Source of the DNA: Oscillospiraceae bacterium
GTDB taxonomy: Bacteria; Bacillota; Clostridia; Oscillospirales; Acutalibacteraceae
Assembly (NCBI GenBank): GCA_029219165.1
Contig: JAQXSW010000007.1
Coordinates: 248,001 to 312,000 of the forward strand
Direction of reading: 5' to 3'
DNA length: 64,000 nucleotides
Shown piece by piece: positions 1-9,193 of the stretch. Positions within the stretch are counted from its first letter, which is position 1. Every line of letters starts with the position of its first letter. Under the pieces are notes generated by a model. That model was not told where the DNA came from, made no database searches, and saw only the letters and a program-made list of their open reading frames with translations. A program made the translations under genes and the position numbers.

Positions 1-1077
1 GGTAAGCTTGGAGAAGATGACGCGGATGCGGCTGAAATAATTATTACTCCATCTGAGCAAAAAGCTCAGGATGTTGTAGCGCCAGCTCCTGTAGTTGAGC
101 CGGTAGCAGAGCCGGTTGTAGCACCAACTCCTGTGGTTGAACCGGTAGCAGAGCCGGTTGTAGCACCAACTCCTGTAGTTGAACCGGTAGCAGAGCCGGT
201 TGTAGCACCAATTCCTGTAGTTGAACCGGTAGCAGAGCCGGTTGTAGCACCAGCTCCTGTGGTTGAACCGGTAGCAGAGCCGGTTGTAGCACCAGCTCCT
301 GTAGTTGAGCCGGTAGCAGAGCCGGTTGTAGCACCAGCTCCTGTAGTTGAGCCAGTAGCAGAGCCGGTTGTAGCACCAATTCCTGTAGTTCAACCTGTTG
401 AAGTTCCTACAGTTGAGGCACAGCCGGAAGTTGTCCTTCCAAAAGCAGAACCAATAACATTTGAAGAAACAAATTCAAAACCAGAAGGACAAACTTTTGC
501 AGATATTAATCCACTTGGACAAGGTTTTTCTGTTGCCATGGCTGAAGAAGTTGCAGATCCTCTTCCACCGGTGGAATCAACTTCGTCTGCTGAGGTTTTA
601 GAATCTCCAGTCACATTTGACAATCTTACCTCTGATTATGTTGAAGAAATTCCTCCTGTAGTTGAAACTCCGGTCGCAGTTCCTGTGTATGAGGCTCCTA
701 TGTCTGAACCGGTTGCTCAGCCAGTCGTAGAGCCACTTCCTCAGCCGGTTGTAGAACCTGTTGAAGACGGCAGAACAGTGCAGATTGGTGGTGCAGTAGT
801 ATCTGATAGAAAGACAGATTCAGCAATAGCTACAGTGTCAAGTACGTTTGATGTGCCTGTAGAGAATTTAGTGTCAATTGCTGCAGAGGGCAATTCTCCA
901 ATGGTATTTGAATTCTTATATCCAGACATGAAGACAGATGCTACTCTTATGAATGTTTACTTCATTCTTCCTGATGGACAAGCTACATTACCTCCTGAAA
1001 CCGAAAAAGAAAGCGTTTTAGCATTTGGAAGAAACTTTATTACAGGAAATGAAGAATTACGTGCATTTCTTGCATAA
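1..1077 (+). CDS. Repeat-rich Pro/Val/Glu protein, 5' partial
   Basis: The frame is open from base 1, so the true start lies outside; 358 codons remain before TAA. Visible order: a short acidic segment (GKLGEDDADAAEIII), seven tandem 14-residue units PVVEPVAEPVVAPx, a degenerate linker with more PVxEP runs to about residue 255, then a ~100-residue C-terminal part (DGRTVQIGG to ELRAFLA) of mixed composition that could fold. No membrane segment or catalytic motif is visible. The repeat region looks like an extended spacer between an unseen N-terminal domain and the C-terminal domain. I do not recognise the family and assign no function. A good terminator follows the stop. Confidence 0.8.
   Translation, partial: GKLGEDDADAAEIIITPSEQKAQDVVAPAPVVEPVAEPVVAPTPVVEPVAEPVVAPTPVVEPVAEPVVAPIPVVEPVAEPVVAPAPVVEPVAEPVVAPAPVVEPVAEPVVAPAPVVEPVAEPVVAPIPVVQPVEVPTVEAQPEVVLPKAEPITFEETNSKPEGQTFADINPLGQGFSVAMAEEVADPLPPVESTSSAEVLESPVTFDNLTSDYVEEIPPVVETPVAVPVYEAPMSEPVAQPVVEPLPQPVVEPVEDGRTVQIGGAVVSDRKTDSAIATVSSTFDVPVENLVSIAAEGNSPMVFEFLYPDMKTDATLMNVYFILPDGQATLPPETEKESVLAFGRNFITGNEELRAFLA
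88..381 (+). repeat. Seven tandem 42-bp units
   Basis: Seven consecutive 42-bp units, in frame with the gene, each encode PVVEPVAEPVVAP plus T, I or A. Differences are nearly confined to the last codon (act/att/gct) and to gta/gtg and gaa/gag wobbles, which suggests recent expansion by slippage or recombination. Part of an eighth copy precedes base 88 and a decayed copy (PVVQPVEV) follows base 381. Confidence 0.95.
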
Positions 1078-1085
1078 GAAATGAT

Positions 1086-1122
1086 AAAAGCCGATTCACT
1101 TCATTGTGAATCGGCTTTTTTT
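1086..1122. terminator. Intrinsic terminator, probably bidirectional
   Basis: An 11-bp stem AGCCGATTCAC/GTGAATCGGCT with a 6-nt loop is followed by a T run on the plus strand and preceded by an A run (TTTT on the minus strand). It lies between convergent genes and can serve both. Confidence 0.85.
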
Positions 1123-2323
1123 ATATCTTTGTCATGTCAGAAAAACGGCGGCCGTAATTTTGTACAGGCTTAAGGTTGTCCGGATCATATGCAACGTAGC
1201 ATAGAGGCGGAATACCGCCATTGTGCCATACGATTTGATTTCGGCCTTTTTCTTTTGCTATGTAAAGATTTGCATCTGCTTCCTCAATTAACTGATCTAC
1301 AGTCATTCCGGGCTTATACATTGCCACACCACCGCTTACAGTAATGGTTTTTTTGATTTTTTCTGATAGCTGCGTGTTTTCTATAGTCGCCCTAATTTGT
1401 TCTGCACGTCTAAATGCCGGCGTATCTTCAGCAGAAGGAAGAACACAAATAAATTCTTCTCCGCCGTATCTTGCTACAACATCCACTTTCCTAAGCGAGT
1501 TTTTAAGAATATAAGTTAAATTTTTAATACAGTCATCGCCCGCTAAATGACCGTAGGTGTCGTTGATTTTTTTGAAATGATCAAGGTCAAACATAAGTAT
1601 AGAAAATGCTTTGATTTCATCGGACTCAATTTGTGTGATACATTTTTCAATATAATCAATAAGATATCGTCTGTTATATGCACCTGTGAGTGGATCCTTT
1701 GTAGAGGCATCTTCTATTTGTTCCAGTAGTTCTTTTGCTTTTTCTTGGTTTTCATCAAAGTTCTTGGCAAGAATTCTTAAAAAGAATCCTATTCCAATTC
1801 CAGCAAAAATTGATGAAAATCCAATGTCAAGATATGTATTTGTTCCCATAGTTGTGAAACTATAAACTATATCCGGTCTAAACCATTCTATTAAATAGGC
1901 ACATGCAAAAGAAATAGTATTAATTAAAATTACAAAAAGTAGAACTATATTATCAAGTAGCAAGATGGTTGTAAGTCCACCTGCAATAAAAATGATAGGA
2001 AATCCACTATCTATACCGCCACCAAGTAGGTAGGAAAGCGGAAACAATATGGAGTTTTGTATAATACAGAATGCAATGTAGAGGATTTGCTGTCCGGTAA
2101 TGCTTTTAATTTTTTTCTGTAATACGTATAGAGCTGAATAAAAAATAATTAAAATTATTTGCACAATAATAGCGGCTAGATTCCTGTCAACTATTATGGA
2201 AATTGGAATATATACTACTGTTGCAATAAAAAATGTAAATATAAGTTTTTTGAATAAGTCTTCTTTAAGGGTTGCGCCAAGTAACCTTTTTGATGAAAAA
2301 AACGTTTTTAATTTTTCTCTCAT
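1121..2323 (-). CDS. Membrane-bound GGDEF diguanylate cyclase
   Basis: 400 aa. About six hydrophobic segments (residues ~25-185) form a membrane sensor of no named family. A linker leads to a GGDEF domain from about residue 205 (TKDPLTGAYNRR) with FDLDHFKKINDTYGH, the active-site motif GGEEF at 287-291 and an inhibitory-site RxxD (RKVD, 278-281) exactly five residues upstream. It should make c-di-GMP from two GTP with product inhibition. A ~35-residue tail follows the domain. The ATG has AAGGGGG upstream. It lies 12 bp after a paralogue with the same GGGIDxGxP loop in its sensor, so the two arose by duplication; both follow secA on the same strand. Confidence 0.9.
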   Translation of the reverse strand: MREKLKTFFSSKRLLGATLKEDLFKKLIFTFFIATVVYIPISIIVDRNLAAIIVQIILIIFYSALYVLQKKIKSITGQQILYIAFCIIQNSILFPLSYLLGGGIDSGFPIIFIAGGLTTILLLDNIVLLFVILINTISFACAYLIEWFRPDIVYSFTTMGTNTYLDIGFSSIFAGIGIGFFLRILAKNFDENQEKAKELLEQIEDASTKDPLTGAYNRRYLIDYIEKCITQIESDEIKAFSILMFDLDHFKKINDTYGHLAGDDCIKNLTYILKNSLRKVDVVARYGGEEFICVLPSAEDTPAFRRAEQIRATIENTQLSEKIKKTITVSGGVAMYKPGMTVDQLIEEADANLYIAKEKGRNQIVWHNGGIPPLCYVAYDPDNLKPVQNYGRRFSDMTKI

Positions 2324-2335
2324 TTTTACGCCCCC

Positions 2336-3448
2336 TTAACCACAAATTCTATTTCTGCCAGTTTCTTTGGCTTTATATAGATTTTCATCTGCTACAGCAA
2401 CTAGTTGCTCGTCATTTAATCCGGATTTAAACGTTGATATTCCTCCGCTTATTGTAACAGGACGGTCTGAAGGCAGTTCAGGGGAGAGATGGGATTGTTC
2501 TATGCACTCCCTTATTTCGTTTGCGCGTTTAAGAGCATCATCATGGTTGCTGCCGGGAAGGATCAGTATAAATTCTTCTCCGCCATAACGCGCAACGATT
2601 TCTTTTTCTCTACAAGAATTTTTTAAAATTCTTGTAAGAGCTTTAAGAACTTCATCGCCCAAAAGATGACCGTATGTATCGTTTAAATTCTTGAATTTAT
2701 CTATATCAAATATTACAAGTGAAAGATCGCTATTATTTTCTTCAGCAATTTTTATTTGTTCTTCAAGATATGTATACATATGGCGTCTATTGTATACGTT
2801 TGTTAGTGGATCTATAAGAGAATTACGCTTAACCTCTTCAATTGAGTTTGATACAATGTTGTACTCTTTTCTATACATAGAAAAGATGATTTTTGATAAT
2901 ATGCCAAGTGCAAAGCACACCATAAGTGTGTTTGACGATATAGCATTAAATGTAAATGTTTTAGTACCTTCCACTGTTTCACAAGCTGGAACTACTGATA
3001 ATATTGTAGGATATCGGTATGAAATTATATATACAAGTCCATACCAAATTGCTTCAATAACAGTGAGAATAATTCCAGAGGTTCCCTTTGTTAAAAATAG
3101 GGTTAGGGCAAGACCGAGTGTAAAATAACTTGGAATACCACAATCTATTCCACCACCGGTTAAATACATGGCAGGGAGTATTAAAAAGTTAAGAACACCT
3201 AAAGATAAATATAGAATAAAATCTTGCTTTTTCTTTGAAGTAATTCCTAAAAGACCAAGAAGAGGCATTATTATTGTCATTGTTGCAGCAACAGTAATTG
3301 CTTCGGGCGAAGATTTAAGGGATATACAGGCAAGCACACCCATAAGTCCAACTATAAATCCACATATGAAAATAATATTGAAAAATCTTTGTCTAATAGG
3401 AAGATGGTATCCAAAATATTTATCAATAACAAATTTGAGTTTTTTCAT
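2336..3448 (-). CDS. Membrane-bound GGDEF diguanylate cyclase (paralogue)
   Basis: 370 aa. An N-terminal membrane part (~residues 22-190, about six segments) is followed by a GGDEF domain with DPLTNVYNRRHMYTYLEE, FDIDKFKNLNDTYGH and GGEEF at 289-293, so catalysis looks intact. The I-site position reads REKE rather than RxxD, so feedback inhibition may be weaker than in its neighbour. The protein ends straight after the domain (KAKETGRNRICG). Start ATG with AAGAGG upstream, 23 bp after the secA stop, consistent with cotranscription secA, this gene, then the second cyclase. The signal sensed is unknown. Confidence 0.9.
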   Translation of the reverse strand: MKKLKFVIDKYFGYHLPIRQRFFNIIFICGFIVGLMGVLACISLKSSPEAITVAATMTIIMPLLGLLGITSKKKQDFILYLSLGVLNFLILPAMYLTGGGIDCGIPSYFTLGLALTLFLTKGTSGIILTVIEAIWYGLVYIISYRYPTILSVVPACETVEGTKTFTFNAISSNTLMVCFALGILSKIIFSMYRKEYNIVSNSIEEVKRNSLIDPLTNVYNRRHMYTYLEEQIKIAEENNSDLSLVIFDIDKFKNLNDTYGHLLGDEVLKALTRILKNSCREKEIVARYGGEEFILILPGSNHDDALKRANEIRECIEQSHLSPELPSDRPVTISGGISTFKSGLNDEQLVAVADENLYKAKETGRNRICG

Positions 3449-3471
3449 AGTATATACCTCTTGGCATATTG

Positions 3472-6201
3472 TTATTTTTCAGCGTTTTCTTTTAACATAC
3501 AACATTTTTTATATTTTTTACCGCTTCCACATGGGCACGGGTCATTTGGACCTATTTTTGTTCCTTTTCTAACAGGACGTTTTGTGTCAGATCCGTCTCC
3601 GCCACTTGTTCCGGTAACTTTTGCCACTTGTTCACGCTTTATTTCTTCCTTCTTTGTTACCTTTACAGTTAGCATCTGTCTAACTGTGTTTTCGCGGATG
3701 GATGCAGTCATTTCATCAAATATGTCAAAACTTTCAAATTTGAACATTACTACCGGATCCTTCTGAGCATATGCACGAAGTCCAATTCCTTTTTTGAGTT
3801 CTTCCATTGCATCAATATGATCCATCCATAGCATATCTACGTTACGAAGAAGAATCATTCTTTCAAGGTCACGCGTTACTTCAGGAGTAAATAATTCCTC
3901 ACGCTTTTCATAAAGGTTGTGACTGCTTTCTTTTATGCTTTCAATGATTGCAGCCTTATCCCTTGGAAGTTCAAGATCTGGAGAAATTGCCCATCCGACA
4001 AATTTCTCTCTAAGTCCTGCAATATTCCAGTCTTCTTTTTCTGCAGAGTCAGGACAATACATTTCAACGCTTGTTTCAATTGTTTCGTCAAGCATTGAAA
4101 GAATTTTATCTTTAAGATCAACCTCTTCAAGAACTTGGTCACGCTGTCCATATATGATTTCACGTTGTTTATTCATAACGTCATCATATTGAAGAACGTG
4201 CTTTCTGATTGAATAGTTCTGCGATTCAACCTTCTTTTGAGCACTTTCAATTGTATTTGAGAGAATTTTTACCTCTATAGGCATATCCTCGTCAACGTTA
4301 AGCGTTTCCATGACGCGAGTCATACGTTCTCCGCCGAAGAGGCGGAGAAGGTCGTCTTCCATTGAAAGGTAGAATTTACTTTCACCAGGGTCACCTTGAC
4401 GACCTGAACGTCCACGAAGCTGATTGTCAATTCGGCGTGATTCATGGCGCTCAGTACCGATAATGTATAGACCGCCAGCGGCTCTAACTTTTTCGGCTTC
4501 GTCTGCTATTTCAGCCTTAAATTCAGCTTCGAGTTTGCCGAATTCGGCGCGTGCTTTCATTATTTCCTCGTTGTCAGTGTCGGCGAAGCCCATGGCTTCG
4601 GCAATGATTTCTTCAGGGTATCCTTTTTTACGAAGTGCGGACTTTGCAAGAAATTCCGGGTTACCACCGAGCATAATGTCGGTACCACGGCCGGCCATAT
4701 TTGTTGCAATGGTAATTGCACCAAATTTACCTGCCTGAGCAATAATTTCAGCTTCGCGTTCGTGGTTTTTAGCATTGAGCACCTCATGCTTTAATCCACG
4801 TTTTTTAAGCATTTTGCTGAGAATTTCTGATTTTTCAATTGAAATTGTACCAACAAGAACAGGCTGCCCTTTTTCGTGACATTCAGCAATCTGATTAATT
4901 ACAGCATTAAATTTTGCATTTTCTGTTTTATATACAACATCAGGATTGTCAATTCTGATCATTGGTTTGTTTGTTGGAACTTCTATTGGATAAAGGTTGT
5001 AAATTTCTGAAAATTCATCTGCTTCTGTCATTGCCGTACCAGTCATACCGGCAAGCTTTTTATAAAGACGGAAGTAGTTTTGGAATGTAATTGTTGCAAG
5101 GGTCTTGCTTTCACGTCTAACATTTACATTTTCCTTTGCTTCAATAGCTTGGTGAAGACCTTCGTTATAACGACGACCGAGCATAATTCGACCTGTAAAT
5201 TCGTCTACAATAAGAACCTCGCCGTCTTTTACCACGTAGTCAATATCTCTGTGCATTACACCATGAGCTTTAATTGCCTGGTTTATGTGGTGGAGAAGTT
5301 CTGAATTTTCTGCATCCATAAGATTGTCAACGCCGAAGTATTTTTCGGCTTTTTCAACACCGGTTTGGGCAAGAGTAGCAGTTTTTGCTTTTTCGTCTAC
5401 AATGTAGTCACCGTTACCGGTGTTTTCATATTCCTCTTTTGAATCAACTTCTTTAACCTTGGTCATTGAAAGGCCTTTTACGAAGTTGTTTGCAAGTTTA
5501 TACATTTCTGTTGATTGAGTTCCCATACCCGAAATAATAAGAGGAGTACGAGCTTCATCAATGAGAATTGAGTCAACTTCGTCAACGATGGCATAGAATG
5601 GAGGTCTTTGAACCTTATCCTTTTTATATTGAACCATGTTGTCACGAAGATAGTCGAAACCAAATTCATTATTTGTGCCGTAGGTAATATCTGCGGCGTA
5701 TGCTTTTCTTCTTTCTTCAGTCTCAAGTCCATTTACAATAAGACCTACTTCAAGACCAAGGAAACGATATACTTTGCCCATCCATTCAGAGTCACGGCGA
5801 GCAAGGTAGTCATTTACTGTTACTACGTGAACTCCTTTTCCGGCTAGAGCATTAAGGTAAGCCGGAAGGGTTGCTACGAGTGTTTTACCTTCACCGGTTT
5901 TCATTTCTGAAATACCACCATTGTGGAGGACAATGCCACCTAGGATTTGCACAGGATAATGACGCATTCCAAGAACACGATCAGATGCTTCTCGGCATGC
6001 TGCAAAAGCTTCCGGGAGAATATCGTCAAGAGTTTCCCCGTTTGCAAGTCTTTCTTTTAATTTTGGAGTAGTTGCTTTAAGTTCTTCATCAGAAAAAGAT
6101 TTATATTCCTCTTCAAGAGCAAGTACTGCTTCTTTTATTGGAGTCATTTTACGAATTTCTTTAGATGAATAATCACCAAATAATTTTTTAAAAAGTCCCA
6201 T
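3472..6201 (-). CDS. secA: Preprotein translocase ATPase SecA
   Basis: 909 aa ATP-driven motor of the Sec pathway, at the membrane with SecYEG. Starts [17 protein letters not shown] as in most SecA. Walker A KTGEGKT at 101-107; [15 protein letters not shown]; preprotein cross-linking region; second motor domain with [10 protein letters not shown] and the RGRSGRQGD motif; C-terminal zinc-binding SEC-C tail [17 protein letters not shown], the SecB/ribosome-binding type. The start was set at 6201 because AAGGAGAT sits just upstream; the open frame runs 85 codons further but that stretch is AT-rich leader. Full length and apparently intact. Transcribed divergently from argG. Confidence 0.98.
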   Translation of the reverse strand: MGLFKKLFGDYSSKEIRKMTPIKEAVLALEEEYKSFSDEELKATTPKLKERLANGETLDDILPEAFAACREASDRVLGMRHYPVQILGGIVLHNGGISEMKTGEGKTLVATLPAYLNALAGKGVHVVTVNDYLARRDSEWMGKVYRFLGLEVGLIVNGLETEERRKAYAADITYGTNNEFGFDYLRDNMVQYKKDKVQRPPFYAIVDEVDSILIDEARTPLIISGMGTQSTEMYKLANNFVKGLSMTKVKEVDSKEEYENTGNGDYIVDEKAKTATLAQTGVEKAEKYFGVDNLMDAENSELLHHINQAIKAHGVMHRDIDYVVKDGEVLIVDEFTGRIMLGRRYNEGLHQAIEAKENVNVRRESKTLATITFQNYFRLYKKLAGMTGTAMTEADEFSEIYNLYPIEVPTNKPMIRIDNPDVVYKTENAKFNAVINQIAECHEKGQPVLVGTISIEKSEILSKMLKKRGLKHEVLNAKNHEREAEIIAQAGKFGAITIATNMAGRGTDIMLGGNPEFLAKSALRKKGYPEEIIAEAMGFADTDNEEIMKARAEFGKLEAEFKAEIADEAEKVRAAGGLYIIGTERHESRRIDNQLRGRSGRQGDPGESKFYLSMEDDLLRLFGGERMTRVMETLNVDEDMPIEVKILSNTIESAQKKVESQNYSIRKHVLQYDDVMNKQREIIYGQRDQVLEEVDLKDKILSMLDETIETSVEMYCPDSAEKEDWNIAGLREKFVGWAISPDLELPRDKAAIIESIKESSHNLYEKREELFTPEVTRDLERMILLRNVDMLWMDHIDAMEELKKGIGLRAYAQKDPVVMFKFESFDIFDEMTASIRENTVRQMLTVKVTKKEEIKREQVAKVTGTSGGDGSDTKRPVRKGTKIGPNDPCPCGSGKKYKKCCMLKENAEK

Positions 6202-6361
6202 TTGAGTTGGTATCTCCTTTGCGTGTGTGTGAATATATAAAAATACATCATATAGTATAGCACTTTGATTTCGGAAAATCATTATTAAATATGAAAATAA
6301 TATATTTATATAGTCAAAATCTTTAAATTCAAAGTGTTTTAAGGGTGAAAAAATTATGCTA

Positions 6362-6400
6362 TATGCATAAATATACATAAATAATGAATATTTATGCAAA
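6362..6400 (+). promoter_or_regulatory. Two ARG boxes upstream of argG (ArgR/AhrC operator)
   Basis: TATGCATAAATATACATA (6362-6379) matches TNTGNATWWWWATNCANA at every fixed position; AATGAATATTTATGCAAA (6383-6400) matches all but the first. Paired boxes 3 bp apart are the usual arginine-repressor arrangement. They end 6 bp before the -35 hexamer of the argG promoter. Confidence 0.75.
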
Positions 6401-6406
6401 AAATGC

Positions 6407-6434
6407 TTGACTTTATGCAAGGAACAAATATAAT
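6407..6434 (+). promoter_or_regulatory. Sigma-A promoter of argG
   Basis: TTGACT (6407-6412), 16-bp spacer, TATAAT (6429-6434). The predicted start near 6441 leaves a short leader of about 35 nt to the argG start. Confidence 0.75.
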
Positions 6435-6476
6435 AGAGAAGAAATGAATCGCACATACAAAACGGAGGTTTTAAAA

Positions 6477-7709
6477 ATGGCAGTTAATAAGGCGGATATT
6501 AAGAAGGTAGTTCTTGCATATTCAGGTGGACTCGACACTTCAATTATTATTCCTTGGCTTAAGGAAAACTATAACAACTGTGAGGTAATTGCAGTTTCCG
6601 GTAACGTTGGACAGGCTTCAGAACTTGAAGGCCTTGAAGAAAAAGCTCTTAAGACCGGCGCTTCAAAACTTTACATTGAAGACCTTACAGAAGAATTTGT
6701 AAATGAATTTATTATTCCATCAGTAAAAGCCGGTGCAAAATATGAGGAATATCTTCTTGGTACCTCTTTTGCTCGTCCATTAATTGCAAAACGTCTTGTT
6801 GAAATTGCAAAGGCAGAGGGCGCAGATGCTATTTGTCATGGATGCACAGGTAAGGGTAATGACCAAGTTCGTTTTGAACTTGCTATTAAGGCATTTGCTC
6901 CTGATATGAAAATAATTGCTCCATGGCGTGAATGGTCAATTAAATCACGTGAAGAGGAAATTGAATATGCAGAAGCACACAATATTCCTCTTAAGATTTC
7001 AAGGGAGACAAATTACTCAAAAGATATGAACCTTTGGCATCTTTCACATGAAGGCCTTGATCTTGAAGATCCATGGAATGAGCCTCAGTATGAAAAAGAA
7101 GGATTCCTTGAACTTGGTGTTTCTCCTTTACAGGCTCCGGATGTTCCTACATATATCACTCTTGATTTTGAAAAGGGTGTTCCTGTTGCTCTTGATGGTA
7201 AGAAGATGACTCCAAAAGAAATTATTCTTGCTCTTAATGAAGTGGGTGGAGCAAATGGCATTGGTCTTCTTGACATTGTTGAAAATCGTCTTGTTGGTAT
7301 GAAATGCCGTGGCGTATATGAGACACCGGGTGGAACAATTCTTTATAAGGCATTAAACGTTCTTGAAACAATCTGTCTTGATAAATACACAGCTCATAAG
7401 AAAGCTGAACTTGCTATTACATTCGGCGAACTTGTATATAACGGTCAGTGGTATACACCTCTTCGTGAAGCTCTTTCAGCTTTTGTTGACAAGGCAGAAG
7501 AGACATGCACAGGTACTGTTAAACTTAAACTTTATAAGGGTAATATTATGAATGCCGGAGTTAAGAGCCCTTATTCACTTTATGACCCTGAAATTGCAAC
7601 ATTTGACGAAGATGATGTATATGATCAGACAGATTCTCAGGGATTCATTAATCTTTATGGCCTTCCAATTAAGGTTCAAGCAAAACTTAAGGAGAAACTT
7701 GCAAAATAA
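6477..7709 (+). CDS. argG: Argininosuccinate synthase
   Basis: 410 aa. Joins citrulline and aspartate with ATP to give argininosuccinate, the penultimate step of arginine synthesis. N-terminal PP-loop AYSGGLDTS at residues 14-22; [25 protein letters not shown] and [17 protein letters not shown] are typical family motifs; length is normal. ATG at 6477 is chosen because ACGGAGGTTT lies 7 nt before it; an ATG 33 bp upstream lacks a ribosome site. The ARG boxes and promoter just upstream predict repression by arginine. argH follows. Confidence 0.97.
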   Translation: MAVNKADIKKVVLAYSGGLDTSIIIPWLKENYNNCEVIAVSGNVGQASELEGLEEKALKTGASKLYIEDLTEEFVNEFIIPSVKAGAKYEEYLLGTSFARPLIAKRLVEIAKAEGADAICHGCTGKGNDQVRFELAIKAFAPDMKIIAPWREWSIKSREEEIEYAEAHNIPLKISRETNYSKDMNLWHLSHEGLDLEDPWNEPQYEKEGFLELGVSPLQAPDVPTYITLDFEKGVPVALDGKKMTPKEIILALNEVGGANGIGLLDIVENRLVGMKCRGVYETPGGTILYKALNVLETICLDKYTAHKKAELAITFGELVYNGQWYTPLREALSAFVDKAEETCTGTVKLKLYKGNIMNAGVKSPYSLYDPEIATFDEDDVYDQTDSQGFINLYGLPIKVQAKLKEKLAK

Positions 7710-7743
7710 GGCCTTAAAGGGTAAACTTAATAGGTAACTATGA

Positions 7744-7770
7744 CCCTCCGTGTTGGTTACAGCCGGAGGG
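7744..7770 (+). other. GC hairpin between argG and argH
   Basis: CCCTCCG/CGGAGGG 7-bp stem with a 13-nt loop and no T run, so it is unlikely to terminate. It may stabilise or punctuate the argG-argH mRNA. Confidence 0.5.
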
Positions 7771-7813
7771 TAAATTATTGGCAATGTATTTGACATAAAG
7801 GATGGATAAAATA

Positions 7814-9193
7814 ATGAAACTTTGGACAGGACGTTTTTCAAAGGAAATTGATAAAAAAACCAATGACTTTAACTCATCAATTTCTTTTGATCAGAGAATG
7901 TATAAAGAGGATATTACCGGAAGCATGGCTCATGCAACAATGCTTGGCGCAACAGGGATAAATTCAATGGAAGACACTGAAAAAATCCTTGCAGGTCTGC
8001 AGGGTATTTTGGATGATATAGAATCCGGGAAACTCGTAATTGATCCTGAATCAGAGGATATTCACACCTTTACTGAAGGCGAACTTACAAAAAGAATTGG
8101 AGATGCAGGCAAACGTCTTCATACCTCACGTTCAAGAAATGATCAAGTTGCATTAGATATAAGACTAACTCTTAGAAATGAAGTGGATTCCCTTATTCCT
8201 CAAATTGAAGAGCTAATATCTATTCTTTGTAAAAAGGCAAGAGAGTATAGTGAAACAGTTATGCCGGGGTATACTCATATGCAAAGGGCACAGCCTATTG
8301 TGTTTGGACATCATCTCCTTGCATACGCAGAAATGTTTATGCGTGATCTTGGACGTCTTTCAGATGCACGTAAAAGGATGAATTATTCACCTCTTGGAAG
8401 CGGAGCTCTTGCCGGAACAACATATAATATTGACAGAGAAATGACTGCAAAATCACTTGGCTTTGATGGTATATGCAGAAATTCTCTTGACGGTGTTTCA
8501 GATAGGGATTTTTGTATTGAACTTGCCAATGCTCTTTCCCTTGTTATGGTTCATCTTTCTCGTTTCTCAGAGGAAATTATTCTTTGGTGTTCATGGGAAT
8601 TCAAATTTATTGAACTTGACGATGCGTTTTCAACGGGTTCCAGCATAATGCCGCAAAAGAAAAATCCGGATATTGCAGAACTTGTACGTGGTAAATCCGG
8701 CCGTGTATTTGGCGATTTAATGACTCTTCTTACAGTAATGAAGGGAATTCCACTTGCGTATAACAAAGATATGCAGGAGGACAAAGAGGCAATATTTGAT
8801 GCGTTTGACACTGTTCGCATGTGTCTTACAGCATTTAATCCAATGATTGATACAATGAAGGTTATTCCGGAAAATATGAGAAAGGCAGCTGCGGGTGGAT
8901 TTATTAATGCCACTGACTGTGCGGATTTCTTGGTTGGCAAAGGTCTTCCGTTCCGCGATGCATACAAGGCAACAGGTCAATTGGTTGCTCTCTGTATTCA
9001 AAAAGGATTAACTCTTGAAACGCTTCCTATGGAGGAATATAAATCGGTTTGTAACCTTTTTGATGACGGTGTATATGAAGCAATTAATCTTGAAAAATGT
9101 GTAAATGACAGAACCTGTCTTGGTGCACCGGCACCGCAGAATGTAAGAAATATGGCGGACACTTTGGAGGCAATGCTCAATGAAAAGGATTAA
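7814..9193 (+). CDS. argH: Argininosuccinate lyase
   Basis: 459 aa. Cleaves argininosuccinate to arginine and fumarate. Starts MKLWTGRFSKEIDKKTNDFN; has TSRSRNDQVALD, the family loop SSIMPQKKNPD near residues 274-285 with the catalytic Ser, and PGYTHMQRAQPI. The start at 7814 is preferred over an ATG 12 bp upstream because GGATGG then lies 8 nt away; the upstream ATG abuts its own purine run. It sits 104 bp after argG and overlaps the next gene, so argG-argH-murT-gatD are probably one transcript. Confidence 0.96.
   Translation: MKLWTGRFSKEIDKKTNDFNSSISFDQRMYKEDITGSMAHATMLGATGINSMEDTEKILAGLQGILDDIESGKLVIDPESEDIHTFTEGELTKRIGDAGKRLHTSRSRNDQVALDIRLTLRNEVDSLIPQIEELISILCKKAREYSETVMPGYTHMQRAQPIVFGHHLLAYAEMFMRDLGRLSDARKRMNYSPLGSGALAGTTYNIDREMTAKSLGFDGICRNSLDGVSDRDFCIELANALSLVMVHLSRFSEEIILWCSWEFKFIELDDAFSTGSSIMPQKKNPDIAELVRGKSGRVFGDLMTLLTVMKGIPLAYNKDMQEDKEAIFDAFDTVRMCLTAFNPMIDTMKVIPENMRKAAAGGFINATDCADFLVGKGLPFRDAYKATGQLVALCIQKGLTLETLPMEEYKSVCNLFDDGVYEAINLEKCVNDRTCLGAPAPQNVRNMADTLEAMLNEKD

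Noticed and set aside
44..379. Antisense Leu/Gln/Pro repeat reading frame
   Set aside because: It mirrors the codon pattern of the sense repeat and has no ribosome site or continuation.
88..381. Direct repeats considered as a CRISPR array
   Set aside because: The units are contiguous without spacers and in frame in an open coding sequence.
6202..6456. 85-codon in-frame N-terminal extension of secA
   Set aside because: It lacks a ribosome site, is AT-rich with membrane-like composition by chance, and the normal SecA start [10 protein letters not shown] has AAGGAGAT directly upstream.
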